DNA of 64,000 bases from Streptococcus sp. Marseille-Q5986 (GCF_946902915.1 NZ_CAMPPY010000004.1:148722-212721), one strand, 5' to 3'. Counted from the first letter of the stretch, positions 35,524 through 44,896 are shown. Notes: generated from the sequence alone by a model not told the origin. Numbers and translations are program-made.

Positions 35524-36153
35524 TTATCTGAGTGTAACATACTGTTGGGCAATCTCGCTGATGCGGTCAAAGTTGCCTTGGGAAGCGAGTTTATTGAGTT
35601 CGCCACCAATTCCAACGGCGTCTGCACCAGCAGCGAACCATTGAGGGATGTTGTTTAGACCGACTCCTCCGGTTACCATTACGGAAACTTGTGGGATCGG
35701 TGCCTTGACTGCAGAAATATATGCTGGACTGAGAGCACTACCTGGGAAGAGTTTGATGATTTCACTACCGGCTTCAAGTGCAGTCGTGATCTCTGTGAGG
35801 GTAATACAGCCTGGAATGTACGGTGTGCTGTAGAGATTGCACATTTTCGCAGTTTCAGCATGGAAAGATGGAGAAACAACGTAATTTGCTCCGGCTAGAA
35901 TGGCATCTCTAGCAGTTACGGCATCAAGCACAGTACCTGCACCGATACAAACACTCTGTTCGTCCTGATACAAGTCTACAAGTTCCTTGATGATTTGTCC
36001 TGCATACTGATTGGTATAGGCGATTTCAATAGCTTTGATACCGCCCTTGATACAAGCAATCGAGGCTTGCAGTCCTTCTTCCTTTGTATTTCCTCGAATG
36101 ACAGCGACAATTTTCTGTTTTTTTAGTTCAATAATCGTATCTGATTTAGTCAT
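35524..36153 (-). CDS. kdgA: 2-keto-3-deoxy-6-phosphogluconate aldolase
   Basis: A 209-residue class I aldolase cleaving KDPG to pyruvate and glyceraldehyde-3-phosphate. Visible: the N-terminal KIVAVIRGNTKEE (Glu region), IEIAYTN, CIGAGTVLDAVTARDAILAGANYVVSPSF (with the phosphate-binding and lysine-proximal segment), PGCITLTEITTALEAGSEIIKLFPGS (Schiff-base Lys in IIKLFP) and TGGVGLNNIPQWFAAGADAVGIGG. It is the last step of glycosaminoglycan uronate breakdown. 9 bp after kdgK; it abuts the IS cluster where relatives carry further genes. Confidence 0.93.
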   Translation of the reverse strand: MTKSDTIIELKKQKIVAVIRGNTKEEGLQASIACIKGGIKAIEIAYTNQYAGQIIKELVDLYQDEQSVCIGAGTVLDAVTARDAILAGANYVVSPSFHAETAKMCNLYSTPYIPGCITLTEITTALEAGSEIIKLFPGSALSPAYISAVKAPIPQVSVMVTGGVGLNNIPQWFAAGADAVGIGGELNKLASQGNFDRISEIAQQYVTLR

Positions 36154-36162
36154 GTAATTCTC

Positions 36163-37164
36163 CTAACGAATGATATCTTGTGCACTTGCCAGTAAATTTT
36201 CAATACTAGTTGCGGAAGTGGAGAGATGGTCTCCTGGAAGAGTGCATTTGAGAGTTGCGCTCGCAACTGCAAAGTCAATGGTAGTTTTTAGGGAGGAATG
36301 ATGGAGTAGTTGGTAAAGGGCACCAGATATAAAGGCATCCCCGCTACCAACTCGTTGATAGACTGCAGTTTTTAGTTGGACGGACTCTTCAAATCCTTCT
36401 CCCAGAGCATAGGCCTGATAGACATTTTTGTCTTGTTCATCACTAGAGCGGAGGGTATGGAAAATGGCCTTGAAACCATAGGCTTCTTTTAAAAGTTGCA
36501 TGCGATTTTCCACCTCTTTTAGGCTGGCTCTGTCTCTTGGGAACATTTCTAGATTTTGGTCATCAATCATGAGAGGATCAATACCAAAGCAATAGTCAGC
36601 GAAACGTGCAAACTTAGAAAATTCATACTTGGCTTCTAGGACTGAAATCATCTTTGTTCTCAGATTGAGATCCATTGAAACGATAATCCCTCGGCGCTTG
36701 GCTTCTTCCAAGAGTAGGAGAAGGAGCGTACGGACCTCTTGACCGATAGCTACGGTGATTCCACTGAAATGAAAATGGCTAATCCCCTGAAAGAGAGAAT
36801 CCATATCGAGCATGTTTGGCCGAATCTGGCTGATACTTGTATGCTTACGATCGTAGAAAACTTCACTTTGACGACAACCAAAGCCGTTCTCCAAATAGTA
36901 GAGGCCGATTCGATCGCCAAGCCGACAGATTGAACTGGTATCGATTTGGTGCTGTTTCAAGAATGTGAGAAAACGATCTCCCATCTCGTTGGCAGGGAGT
37001 GCGCTAAAGACTTTCGTTGAGATACCCAGGGCTTGCAAATTACAAGCGATGTTAATTTCTGATCCGCCAAAATAAGTCGAACTGGCAACATGATCGCCGA
37101 TACTGGTGGCATCTAATGGTGAGATTCGAATTAATGGTTCGCCAAACAGTAATATTTTCGTCAT
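36163..37164 (-). CDS. kdgK: 2-keto-3-deoxygluconate kinase (PfkB family)
   Basis: A 333-residue carbohydrate kinase phosphorylating KDG to KDPG. PfkB features: N-terminal GEPLIRISPLD, FGGSEINIACNLQALG (substrate binding), and C-terminal AVYQRVGSGDAFISGALYQLL with the GxGD catalytic Asp. GGAAC-rich RBS upstream. Part of the leftward four-gene operon. Confidence 0.9.
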   Translation of the reverse strand: MTKILLFGEPLIRISPLDATSIGDHVASSTYFGGSEINIACNLQALGISTKVFSALPANEMGDRFLTFLKQHQIDTSSICRLGDRIGLYYLENGFGCRQSEVFYDRKHTSISQIRPNMLDMDSLFQGISHFHFSGITVAIGQEVRTLLLLLLEEAKRRGIIVSMDLNLRTKMISVLEAKYEFSKFARFADYCFGIDPLMIDDQNLEMFPRDRASLKEVENRMQLLKEAYGFKAIFHTLRSSDEQDKNVYQAYALGEGFEESVQLKTAVYQRVGSGDAFISGALYQLLHHSSLKTTIDFAVASATLKCTLPGDHLSTSATSIENLLASAQDIIR

Positions 37165-37194
37165 CCATTAGTTCCTTTCTGGTTTAGAATAGCT

Positions 37195-37836
37195 TTACTT
37201 GGCTAATACTTCTTTCAAATAAGCAGCGACTTCGTCATCTTGGCAGTTTTCAAAGAAGTATTCTTGGAAGTATTTGCCAGAGATGGTGTCTTTGAGGAAG
37301 TCTTGGTCGATTGTTTTAAGGATGGTCATCAAATCATTGTGGGTGATTTGTTTCACCTCGTTCAAGATACGAGCGTTGCGTTGTTCAGGGATTACACGTT
37401 CTCTTGGGTAGCCACCGCCCATTTCTTCAGCAAATAAGCGTTCAAACATCAATTTGAGGGTCAGTTCTGCCCCCCAACCAAATCCTTTGGCATAAGGGAT
37501 AGACAAGGCGTTACCACCATTGATTTGAGAATAAAGGTAAGCGTCAGTTGGGTCCACTGCTAGACCACAGACAACGCCAGGGAAACTGTTCAAAGCAAGC
37601 ATAGCCCCTACACCTGTACCACAGCCGGTAACAACAAAGTCAACTGCATTTGTATTTAAAAGGATGGCAGCCATTAGTCCGTTTTGTACGTATGTTAATG
37701 GATTTTCACCTTCTTCACCACGCATACCATAGTTAAATAATTGGTAGTCTTTTTTATCTGTTGCTTCTTTCAGACTATCGTAAATAATGTGATTCTTGCT
37801 AGCTTGACTATTTTCATTGATTAATGCGATTTTCAT
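37195..37836 (-). CDS. RpiB/LacAB-type isomerase of unsaturated uronate (DhuI-like)
   Basis: 213 residues. The RpiB/LacA/LacB fold is visible (MKIALINENSQASKNHIIYD; VDFVVTGCGTGVGAMLALNSFPGVVCGLA; NGGNALSIPYAKGFGW) with an extra C-terminal helical part. In streptococci this relative converts 4-deoxy-L-threo-5-hexosulose-uronate to 3-deoxy-glycero-2,5-hexodiulosonate (DhuI), replacing KduI. The context (Ugl, reductase, kdgK, kdgA) fits. Confidence 0.85.
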   Translation of the reverse strand: MKIALINENSQASKNHIIYDSLKEATDKKDYQLFNYGMRGEEGENPLTYVQNGLMAAILLNTNAVDFVVTGCGTGVGAMLALNSFPGVVCGLAVDPTDAYLYSQINGGNALSIPYAKGFGWGAELTLKLMFERLFAEEMGGGYPRERVIPEQRNARILNEVKQITHNDLMTILKTIDQDFLKDTISGKYFQEYFFENCQDDEVAAYLKEVLAK

Positions 37837-37854
37837 AAGATCCTCTTTCTATTT

Positions 37855-38670
37855 TTACTCAGGCTGTTTTCCGATGTAGGCTAAGATACCACCATCTACA
37901 TATAGGATGTGGCCATTGACAAAATCGCTGGCATCACTAGCGAGAAAGACAGCAGGCCCCATCAAATCTTCAGGATTTCCCCAACGTGCAGCAGGTGTTT
38001 TTGCAATGATGAACTGGTCAAATGGGTGGCGAGAACCATCTTCTTGCAACTCACGAAGAGGTGCTGTTTGAGGAGTGGCAATATAACCCGGTCCAATTCC
38101 GTTACATTGGATATTGGCTCCACCGTATTCAGACGCAATGTTGCGGGTCAACATTTTCAAGCCCCCTTTAGCGGCAGCATAAGCGCTAACCGTTTCACGT
38201 CCCAGTTCGCTCATCATCGAACAAATATTGATAATCTTTCCATGCCCTTTCCTTATCATAGAAGGAATAACTGCCTTTGAAACGATAAATGGTGCGTTTA
38301 AGTCAATATCGATGACCTTACGGAAATCAGCGGCGCTCATTTCGCACATTGGAACTCGGCGGATAATACCAGCGTTATTAACGAGGATGTCAATGACCCC
38401 AACTTCTTGTTCGATTTGCTTGACCATGGCTTGGATACCGTCCTCGTCTGTCACGTCACAGACATACCCATGGGCTTCGATGCCAACTTCACGATAAGCT
38501 TCAATCCCTTTATTGACCAGATCTTGATTGATATCGTTAAAGACAATAGTAGCGCCGGCTTCAGCGTAGGATTTGGCAATAGCAAATCCAATTCCATAAG
38601 AAGCGCCGGTGATGAGAGCAATTTTTCCTTTTAAAGAAAACTGCTCAATTGAGAATGATGTATTTGTCAT
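37855..38670 (-). CDS. SDR-family reductase of the uronate pathway (DhuD/KduD/Gno-like)
   Basis: 271 residues. Nucleotide site TGASYGIGFAIAKSYAEAGA (about 20-39), NNAGI (about 97-101), catalytic Ser and YxxxK (SAYAAAKGG, about 161-169). It reduces 3-deoxy-glycero-2,5-hexodiulosonate to 2-keto-3-deoxygluconate. It is first in the leftward operon, under a RegR-operator promoter; GGAAG lies before the ATG. Confidence 0.88.
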   Translation of the reverse strand: MTNTSFSIEQFSLKGKIALITGASYGIGFAIAKSYAEAGATIVFNDINQDLVNKGIEAYREVGIEAHGYVCDVTDEDGIQAMVKQIEQEVGVIDILVNNAGIIRRVPMCEMSAADFRKVIDIDLNAPFIVSKAVIPSMIRKGHGKIINICSMMSELGRETVSAYAAAKGGLKMLTRNIASEYGGANIQCNGIGPGYIATPQTAPLRELQEDGSRHPFDQFIIAKTPAARWGNPEDLMGPAVFLASDASDFVNGHILYVDGGILAYIGKQPE

Positions 38671-38713
38671 TTGATACTTCCTTTCAAATTTGTTAAGACT
38701 TCTCTATAATCAA

Positions 38714-38742
38714 ATTATATTCTAGTAAACCGGTTTTGTCAA
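38714..38742 (-). promoter_or_regulatory. Leftward kdg-operon promoter with RegR-type operator in the spacer
   Basis: On the minus strand: TTGACA, 17 bp, TATAAT. The spacer contains AAACCGGTTT (38727-38736), a 10-bp perfect palindrome with central CCGG, so a bound LacI-family protein would cover the promoter. Confidence 0.85.
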
Positions 38743-38835
38743 TAATTGAGTATTTTGATTTCTAAAAATTTTTATTTCCATAAAAAAACAGAAGATTTTG
38801 AAATTTCTGTCTATTTATAACAGTTAAACAAGCAA

Positions 38836-38849
38836 TGAAAGCGCTAATA
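38836..38849 (+). promoter_or_regulatory. Catabolite-responsive element (cre)
   Basis: TGAAAGCGCTAATA fits the CcpA cre consensus. It lies between the divergent promoters, 17 bp before the rightward -35. Confidence 0.75.
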
Positions 38850-38865
38850 TTTTTTTAAAAAACTA

Positions 38866-38920
38866 TTGACAAGATAAAAATAAAGGATTACAATATGAAA
38901 TGTAAAGTAAACCGGTAAAC
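38866..38920 (+). promoter_or_regulatory. Rightward PTS/ugl promoter with downstream RegR-type operator
   Basis: TTGACA (38866-38871), 17 bp, TACAAT (38889-38894). GTAAACCGGTAAAC (38907-38920), sharing AAACCGGT with the leftward operator, lies at about +7 and would block clearance. Confidence 0.85.
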
Positions 38921-38942
38921 TTAAACAAAGAAAGGAGAAAAG

Positions 38943-39377
38943 ATGAAAATTGTACTTGTAGGGCATGGACATTTTGCCACAGGGATTTATAGTTCTTTAC
39001 AATTGATTGCAGGCAATCAAGAAAATGTGGAGTCGATTGACTTTGTGGAAGGAATGTCAGCAGATGAACTCAAGCAAAAAATCTTACTTGCAATTTCAAA
39101 TGAAGAAGAAGTTTTAATCCTAAGTGATCTCTTGGGAGGATCGCCATTCAAGGTTTCTTCTACCATAATGGGAGAAAATCCAGCCAAAACAATGAATGTT
39201 CTCTCAGGTTTGAACTTAGCCATGTTAATGGAAGCAGTCTTTGCTAGAATGGCTCATAGCTTTGATGAGGTTGTTAATAAATCAGTAGCGGCGGCCCAGG
39301 GCGGAGTCGTAAATGGTAAAAAATTGTTTTCAACGGATGCAGAGGCAGAGGAAGAAGATTTCGAATCGGGTATTTAA
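38943..39377 (+). CDS. PTS mannose-family EIIA component
   Basis: 144 residues. The phosphorylated histidine is in VLVGHGHFATGIYSSL (His9 or His11 region), and LSDLLGGSPFKVSS is a family segment. It is the first gene of the rightward operon that takes up unsaturated glycosaminoglycan disaccharides; AAAGGAG lies before the ATG. It passes phosphate to the EIIB at 40590. Confidence 0.93.
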   Translation: MKIVLVGHGHFATGIYSSLQLIAGNQENVESIDFVEGMSADELKQKILLAISNEEEVLILSDLLGGSPFKVSSTIMGENPAKTMNVLSGLNLAMLMEAVFARMAHSFDEVVNKSVAAAQGGVVNGKKLFSTDAEAEEEDFESGI

Positions 39378-39388
39378 AGGGTAAAAGA

Positions 39389-40579
39389 ATGATAAAAAAG
39401 GTTACGATTGAAGAAATAAAATCGCCTGAGCGCTTCTTAGAAGTACCACTTCTGACGAAAGAAGAAGTCGGCCAGGCAATTGATAAGGTTATTCGGCAGT
39501 TAGAACTCAACCTTGACTATTTCAAGGACGATTTCCCGACGCCAGCTACCTTTGATGATGTCTATCCAATCATGGATAACACGGAATGGACTAATGGTTT
39601 CTGGACGGGAGAACTGTGGTTGGCTTATGAATACAGTCAACAGGATGCATTTAAAAACATCGCTCATAAAAATGTTCTTTCTTTCCTGGATCGTGTCAAT
39701 AAGAGAGTAGAATTGGATCACCATGATCTCGGCTTCTTGTACACACCATCTTGTATGGCTGAATATAAGATAAATGGAGATGGGGAGGCTAGAGAAGCAG
39801 CCTTGAAAGCTGCAGATAAGTTGATTGAACGCTATCAAGAAAAAGGTGGCTTTATTCAAGCTTGGGGAGACTTGGGCAAGAAAGAGCATTACCGTTTGAT
39901 TATCGACTGCTTGCTCAACATCCAGCTCTTGTTCTTTGCTTATCAAGAAACAGGCAATCAAAAATACTACGATATTGCAGAAAATCATTTCTATGCTTCA
40001 GCTAATAATGTAATCCGTGATGACGCTTCGTCCTTCCACACCTTCTATTTTAATCCTGAGACAGGTCAACCCCTTAAAGGTGTAACGAGACAAGGGTATA
40101 GTGATGATTCATGCTGGGCACGTGGTCAATCATGGGGAGTCTATGGTATTCCTTTGACTTATCGTCACCTGAAAGACGAGTCCTGCTTTGACTTGTTTAA
40201 GGGTGTAACCAATTATTTCTTGAATCGTCTGCCAAAAGATTATGTTTCTTATTGGGATTTGATTTTTAATGATGGTAGTGATCAATCACGAGATTCTTCA
40301 GCAACAGCTATCGCCGTCTGTGGGATTCATGAAATGCTAAAACATCTCCCAGAGGTGGATGCTGACAAAGATATTTATAAACATGCTATGCATGCCATGC
40401 TTCGTTCTTTGATCGAACATTATGCAAATGATCAATTTACCCCTGGTGGGACAAGTCTCCTCCACGGTGTGTACTCATGGCATTCAGGTAAAGGAGTGGA
40501 TGAAGGCAATATCTGGGGTGACTACTATTACCTAGAAGCGCTTATCCGTTTCTACAAAGACTGGAATCTATATTGGTAG
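39389..40579 (+). CDS. ugl: Unsaturated glucuronyl hydrolase (GH88)
   Basis: 396 residues. It hydrolyses the 4,5-unsaturated uronic acid from disaccharides made by polysaccharide lyases. Family segments: WTNGFWTGELWLAYE (with catalytic-site Asp nearby in DNTEWTNG), DLGFLYTPSC, GYSDDSCWARGQSWGVYGIPLTY (hydration Asp and substrate residues), and DSSATAIAVCGI. Cytosolic; no signal peptide. 11 bp after EIIA. Confidence 0.94.
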   Translation: MIKKVTIEEIKSPERFLEVPLLTKEEVGQAIDKVIRQLELNLDYFKDDFPTPATFDDVYPIMDNTEWTNGFWTGELWLAYEYSQQDAFKNIAHKNVLSFLDRVNKRVELDHHDLGFLYTPSCMAEYKINGDGEAREAALKAADKLIERYQEKGGFIQAWGDLGKKEHYRLIIDCLLNIQLLFFAYQETGNQKYYDIAENHFYASANNVIRDDASSFHTFYFNPETGQPLKGVTRQGYSDDSCWARGQSWGVYGIPLTYRHLKDESCFDLFKGVTNYFLNRLPKDYVSYWDLIFNDGSDQSRDSSATAIAVCGIHEMLKHLPEVDADKDIYKHAMHAMLRSLIEHYANDQFTPGGTSLLHGVYSWHSGKGVDEGNIWGDYYYLEALIRFYKDWNLYW

Positions 40580-40589
40580 GAGGAGAAAT

Positions 40590-41081
40590 ATGACGACGCC
40601 AAATATTATTATGACCCGTATCGATGAACGTTTAATTCACGGGCAAGGACAACTTTGGGTAAAATACCTGGGGTGTAATACAGTTATTGTTGCTAATGAC
40701 GAAGTGAGCACAGATAAGATGCAACAAACTCTGATGAAAACAGTTGTGCCGGACTCAGTTGCCATGCGTTTCTTCCCTTTGCAAAAGGTGATTGATATTA
40801 TCCACAAGGCGAATCCCGCGCAAACAATCTTTATCGTTGTGAAGGATGTAAAAGATGCTTTAACCTTGGTAGAAGGTGGTGTTCCAATTAAAGAAATCAA
40901 TATTGGGAACATTCACAATGCCCCTGGTAAAGAGCAAGTAACACGCTCTATCTTCCTGGGTGAAGAGGACAAGGCAGCCCTCAAGGAATTGAACCAAACT
41001 TATCAAGTAACATTTAATACGAAAACAACTCCAACAGGAAACGATGGAGCTGTTGAAGTCAACATTATGGACTATATTTAA
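40590..41081 (+). CDS. PTS mannose/sorbose-family EIIB component
   Basis: 163 residues. The N-terminal MTRIDERLIHGQGQLWVKYLG has the phosphorylated His in LIHGQ. It follows ugl by 10 bp with AGGAGG before the ATG. Takes phosphate from EIIA and gives it to the sugar during transport through EIIC/EIID. Confidence 0.94.
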   Translation: MTTPNIIMTRIDERLIHGQGQLWVKYLGCNTVIVANDEVSTDKMQQTLMKTVVPDSVAMRFFPLQKVIDIIHKANPAQTIFIVVKDVKDALTLVEGGVPIKEINIGNIHNAPGKEQVTRSIFLGEEDKAALKELNQTYQVTFNTKTTPTGNDGAVEVNIMDYI

Positions 41082-41095
41082 AAGAGGAGATCGTT

Positions 41096-41875
41096 ATGTC
41101 GATTAATGTATTTCAAGCGATTTTAATTGGATTATGGACAGCTTTCTGTTTTAGTGGAATGCTGTTAGGAATTTACACCAATAGATGTATTGTTCTGTCA
41201 TTTGGTGTCGGAATTATTCTAGGTGATCTGCCTACTGCTCTTGCAATGGGAGCTATTGGTGAATTGGCTTATATGGGATTCGGTGTTGGTGCTGGAGGTA
41301 CTGTTCCACCAAACCCAATCGGACCTGGTATCTTTGGTACCTTGATGGCTATCACTAGTGCTGGTAAAGTCAGTCCAGAAGCGGCTCTTGCCCTCTCTAC
41401 TCCGATTGCTGTGGCGATTCAATTCTTACAAACTTTTGCCTACACTGTACGTGCTGGTGCGCCTGAAACAGCGATGAAGCACTTGAAAAACCATAATTTG
41501 AAGAAATTCAAGTTCACTCTAAATGCAACAATTTGGTTGTTTGCCTTTATTGGATTTACCTTAGGTTGCTTGGGTGCCCTTTCAATGGATACCTTGTTGA
41601 AACTCGTAGACTACATTCCACCAGTATTGCTTACAGGTTTGACAGTTGCTGGTAAAATGCTCCCAGCTATCGGTTTTGCGATGATCTTGTCAGTGATGGC
41701 TAAGAAAGAGTTGATTCCGTTTGTCTTGTTGGGATATGTTTGTGCAGCTTATCTAAACATCCCAACAATTGGTATTGCAATTGTAGGTACTATCTTTGCT
41801 TTGATTGAATTTTATAACAAGCCAAAAACAGCGGATCATGTGGTAGAGGAGGAAGCACACGATGACTGGATCTAA
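41096..41875 (+). CDS. PTS mannose-family EIIC component
   Basis: A 259-residue membrane permease with 6-8 helices (VFQAILIGLWTAFCFSGMLLGIY; LGDLPTALAMGAIGELAYMGFGVGAGGTVPPNPIGPGIFGTLMAI is the family signature). RBS AGAGGAG before the ATG. Its end overlaps the EIID start by 14 bases. Confidence 0.93.
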   Translation: MSINVFQAILIGLWTAFCFSGMLLGIYTNRCIVLSFGVGIILGDLPTALAMGAIGELAYMGFGVGAGGTVPPNPIGPGIFGTLMAITSAGKVSPEAALALSTPIAVAIQFLQTFAYTVRAGAPETAMKHLKNHNLKKFKFTLNATIWLFAFIGFTLGCLGALSMDTLLKLVDYIPPVLLTGLTVAGKMLPAIGFAMILSVMAKKELIPFVLLGYVCAAYLNIPTIGIAIVGTIFALIEFYNKPKTADHVVEEEAHDDWI

Positions 41876-42680
41876 CAAATTAACAAAACGTGATTATCTT
41901 AAAACGTCTTTGCGGGCATTCTTTTGTCAAAATGGATTTAACTATAGTAACTATCAAGGGTTGGGATATGCCAATGTAATGTATCCTGCTTTGAAAAAAC
42001 ACTATGGAGGGGATCAGGAAGGTTTCTACCAAGCCTTGGAAGAAAACTGTGAATTCTATAATACCAATCCACACTTCCTGCCTTTTATTACCAGTTTGCA
42101 CCTTGTAATGTTGGAAAATGACCGACCAGCAAAAGAAACACGTAACATCAAGATGGCCTTGATGGGACCATTAGCAGGTATTGGGGATTCTCTTTCTCAA
42201 TTCTGTTTAGCTCCATTGTTCTCAACCATCGCAGCTTCTTTTGCTCAAGAAGGCTTGGTTGTCGGTCCAATCTTGTTCTTCCTTGCGATGAATACGATTT
42301 TGACAGCGATTAAATTGTCAACTGGTCTCTATGGATACAAACTAGGAACAACTGTGATTGATAAACTGAGCGAACAGATGGCAACGATTTCTCGTATTGC
42401 TAATATTATCGGTGTAACCGTAATTGCTGGTTTGGCAGCGACATCTGTGAAGATTATGGTGCCAATCACCTTTGCTGCAGGGGAAGTTAAAGCAGATGCC
42501 AAACAAAGTATCGTCAGTATTCAGGGAATGCTTGATAAGGTTGCTCCAGCTCTTCTACCAGCCCTATTTACACTTTTAGTTTACTACTTGATCAAAGAAA
42601 AGAAATGGACAACATATAAACTCGTTATTTTAACAGTTATCATCGGAATTATCGGAAGCTGGCTTAAGATTCTAGCTTAA
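41862..42680 (+). CDS. PTS mannose-family EIID component
   Basis: 272 residues. Typical LTKRDYLKTSLRAFFCQNGFNYSNYQGLGYANVMYPAL N-terminus, LMGPLAGIGDSLSQF (EIID signature), and C-terminal helices. The start lies in the EIIC end with GGAGG before it, so translation is coupled. The stop overlaps the YajC start. Confidence 0.93.
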   Translation: MTGSNKLTKRDYLKTSLRAFFCQNGFNYSNYQGLGYANVMYPALKKHYGGDQEGFYQALEENCEFYNTNPHFLPFITSLHLVMLENDRPAKETRNIKMALMGPLAGIGDSLSQFCLAPLFSTIAASFAQEGLVVGPILFFLAMNTILTAIKLSTGLYGYKLGTTVIDKLSEQMATISRIANIIGVTVIAGLAATSVKIMVPITFAAGEVKADAKQSIVSIQGMLDKVAPALLPALFTLLVYYLIKEKKWTTYKLVILTVIIGIIGSWLKILA

Positions 42681-42973
42681 TGGATACAACATTGTTTTAT
42701 GGAATAGTGATTGTCTTGGCAGTGAGCCCCCTTTTACTGTCAAGCTTTCATTCTATTCGTCAGCAAAAGTTGCTTCGCAAACAGATGGAGCAACGACAAG
42801 AGTATTTAGCTTCTTTAACGTCTGGTGATGAAGTGTTGTTATTGTCTGGAATTCATGGAAAAATCATTTCTATCAAAGATGACTTGGTCTCCTTGCAGAT
42901 TGCAAAAGGAGTCGTCATCTATGTAGAAAAGGAAAGTGTAATGGGAAAGACAAAAGAACTGCTTTTTAAGTAG
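42680..42973 (+). CDS. yajC: YajC-like protein in the PTS operon
   Basis: 97 residues. N-terminal membrane helix (LFYGIVIVLAVSPLLLSSF) and the YajC pattern QRQEYLASLTSGDEVLLLSGIHGKIISIKDDLVSLQIAKGVVIYVEKESV. YajC is a Sec-associated protein; a copy inside this operon is usual in streptococci but its job here is not known. TAATG overlap with EIID. Confidence 0.88.
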   Translation: MDTTLFYGIVIVLAVSPLLLSSFHSIRQQKLLRKQMEQRQEYLASLTSGDEVLLLSGIHGKIISIKDDLVSLQIAKGVVIYVEKESVMGKTKELLFK

Positions 42974-42994
42974 TTCTTTTTCTGGTAAAAGATA

Positions 42995-44896
42995 ATGAAA
43001 GAAGAAAGAAGACAATTTTTTGAAAGAATTGATGGGGACCAATGTCGTGACTATATCTTGTCGCACTGTTCAAAAGACTATGAGAAAGTCAAGCGTTCCT
43101 TTGAACGCTTGATGGACAATCGTTTTATGTTTGATAGTCCTTGGGATATGGAGCCTTGTTCAAAAATCCATCAAATCCAGCCGATGGTATGGAATCAAGT
43201 ATTTGAAGATGATCCAGAATGGGCTTATATGCTCAATCGACAAGAATATCTCTTGCAGTTTATGATAGGGTATCTGGTAGAAGGAGATAAGGGTTATATC
43301 CAAAAGTGCAAGTTCTTTCTATTTGATTGGATTGAGCAGGTGAGAGAATTTTCTCCTCAATCCTTGATGACTAGAACCTTGGATACGGGTATTCGTTCCT
43401 TTACTTGGTTGAAACTACTCTTGCTCCTCTTGAAATTTGACTTGCTAGAGGAGAAAGAACTAGAGAAAATTTTGGTCAGTCTAGAAAAGCAGATTGACTT
43501 TATGAGAAGCCACTATCGCGCCAAGTACACCCTTAGTAACTGGGGAATTTTACAAACGATTCCGATACTTGCAATCTATCATTTCTTTTCAGATAAGATG
43601 GACCTAGAAGAAGCTTACCATTTTGCTTCAAAGGAGTTGAAAAAGCAGATCGAGACGCAGATTTTAGAGGATGGAAGCCAGTTTGAACAGTCGATTCTCT
43701 ATCATGTAGAGGTTTATAAAGCCCTGCTAGACTTGTGTCTCTTGCTTCCAGACTTGCAAGATAGCTTTCAAGAGCTGCTGACAAATATGGCGACTTATAT
43801 TCAAATGATGACAGGTTTAGATGGACGGACCTTGGCTTTTGGTGATAGCGATTCTACAGAAACGACAGAAATTTTGAGCCTGTCTGCTGTGGTTTTGAAC
43901 AAGGAAGACCTTCTTAACGGTCTGGAGGTTAAAGTCGATTTGCTTAGCCTCTTGTTCCTGGGGCGAGAAAAGGTCAAGCGACTGCAGGAATTTGAAAAGA
44001 GAGCTTGGCAGCCTAAGTCCATGATCTTTGAAGACTCTGGACATGTCTGCATTAAGGATGAACATCGTTATCTATTTTTCAAAAACGGTCCGCTGGGAAG
44101 TGCCCATAGCCATAGTGACGAGAATAGTTTTTGCTTACAGTATCAAGGCCAACCGATTTTCATAGATACTGGGCGTTATTCTTATCGTGAGATAGATGAA
44201 CGTTATCTCTTAAAGAGTGCTTGGAGTCATTCGACCTGCATTGTAGATGGGAAAGCTCCGGAAAGAATCACGGGATCCTGGGAATATGAATACTATCCTC
44301 ACTCCCTGTTTTGTCACCATAAAGAAAGGGAGGGAGTGCATTATATTGAGGGAGCTTATTGGTCAGCAGAACCTGATTTGCCCTATCTTCACAGGAGAAA
44401 AATCCTCATGTTGGCAGAGGATGTGTGGCTCTTGGTAGATGACATCAGGTGTCAAGGTCGGCATGAGGCGTTGACTCAGTTTATCCTTGACAAGGATGTG
44501 GCCTATCAAGATGGGAAAATCAATCAGTTAAAACTATGGAGTGAAGTTGATTTTGATTTGGAAGATACCATTATTTCTCCTAAATACAATGAGCTTGAAA
44601 AAAGTAGCAAACTCACGAAACACCAATTCTTTGAGAATCAGATGCTGGATTATACCATCATTGCACATGAGGGTTTTGAAATCACCCGTCATTCTGTCTA
44701 CCAGACAGACGGTCATGAAGTAGAAAATGCTCTGGCTTTTGAAGTGAAAAATGACGAAACAGACAAACTGATTCTGTTATTAAGCGAGGATATTTGTATA
44801 GGTGAAAAATTATGCCTCGTTGGCGGAACAAAAATGCGTGGAAAATGTCTAGTATATGATAAAATAAATGAGAGAATGATTCGCTTGCAGTGCTAG
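42995..44896 (+). CDS. Heparinase II/III-like polysaccharide lyase (PL12-type)
   Basis: 633 residues without a signal peptide, so cytosolic action on imported oligosaccharide is implied. An N-terminal alpha/alpha toroid (about 60-300, with RTLDTGIRSFTWL and NWGILQT) and a C-terminal beta-sandwich heparinase II/III domain (GPLGSAHSHSDENSFCLQYQGQPIFIDTGRYSY, about residues 366-398). Works with Ugl to degrade glycosaminoglycan fragments. It has its own ATG 21 bp after yajC with only a weak RBS. Confidence 0.88.
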   Translation: MKEERRQFFERIDGDQCRDYILSHCSKDYEKVKRSFERLMDNRFMFDSPWDMEPCSKIHQIQPMVWNQVFEDDPEWAYMLNRQEYLLQFMIGYLVEGDKGYIQKCKFFLFDWIEQVREFSPQSLMTRTLDTGIRSFTWLKLLLLLLKFDLLEEKELEKILVSLEKQIDFMRSHYRAKYTLSNWGILQTIPILAIYHFFSDKMDLEEAYHFASKELKKQIETQILEDGSQFEQSILYHVEVYKALLDLCLLLPDLQDSFQELLTNMATYIQMMTGLDGRTLAFGDSDSTETTEILSLSAVVLNKEDLLNGLEVKVDLLSLLFLGREKVKRLQEFEKRAWQPKSMIFEDSGHVCIKDEHRYLFFKNGPLGSAHSHSDENSFCLQYQGQPIFIDTGRYSYREIDERYLLKSAWSHSTCIVDGKAPERITGSWEYEYYPHSLFCHHKEREGVHYIEGAYWSAEPDLPYLHRRKILMLAEDVWLLVDDIRCQGRHEALTQFILDKDVAYQDGKINQLKLWSEVDFDLEDTIISPKYNELEKSSKLTKHQFFENQMLDYTIIAHEGFEITRHSVYQTDGHEVENALAFEVKNDETDKLILLLSEDICIGEKLCLVGGTKMRGKCLVYDKINERMIRLQC

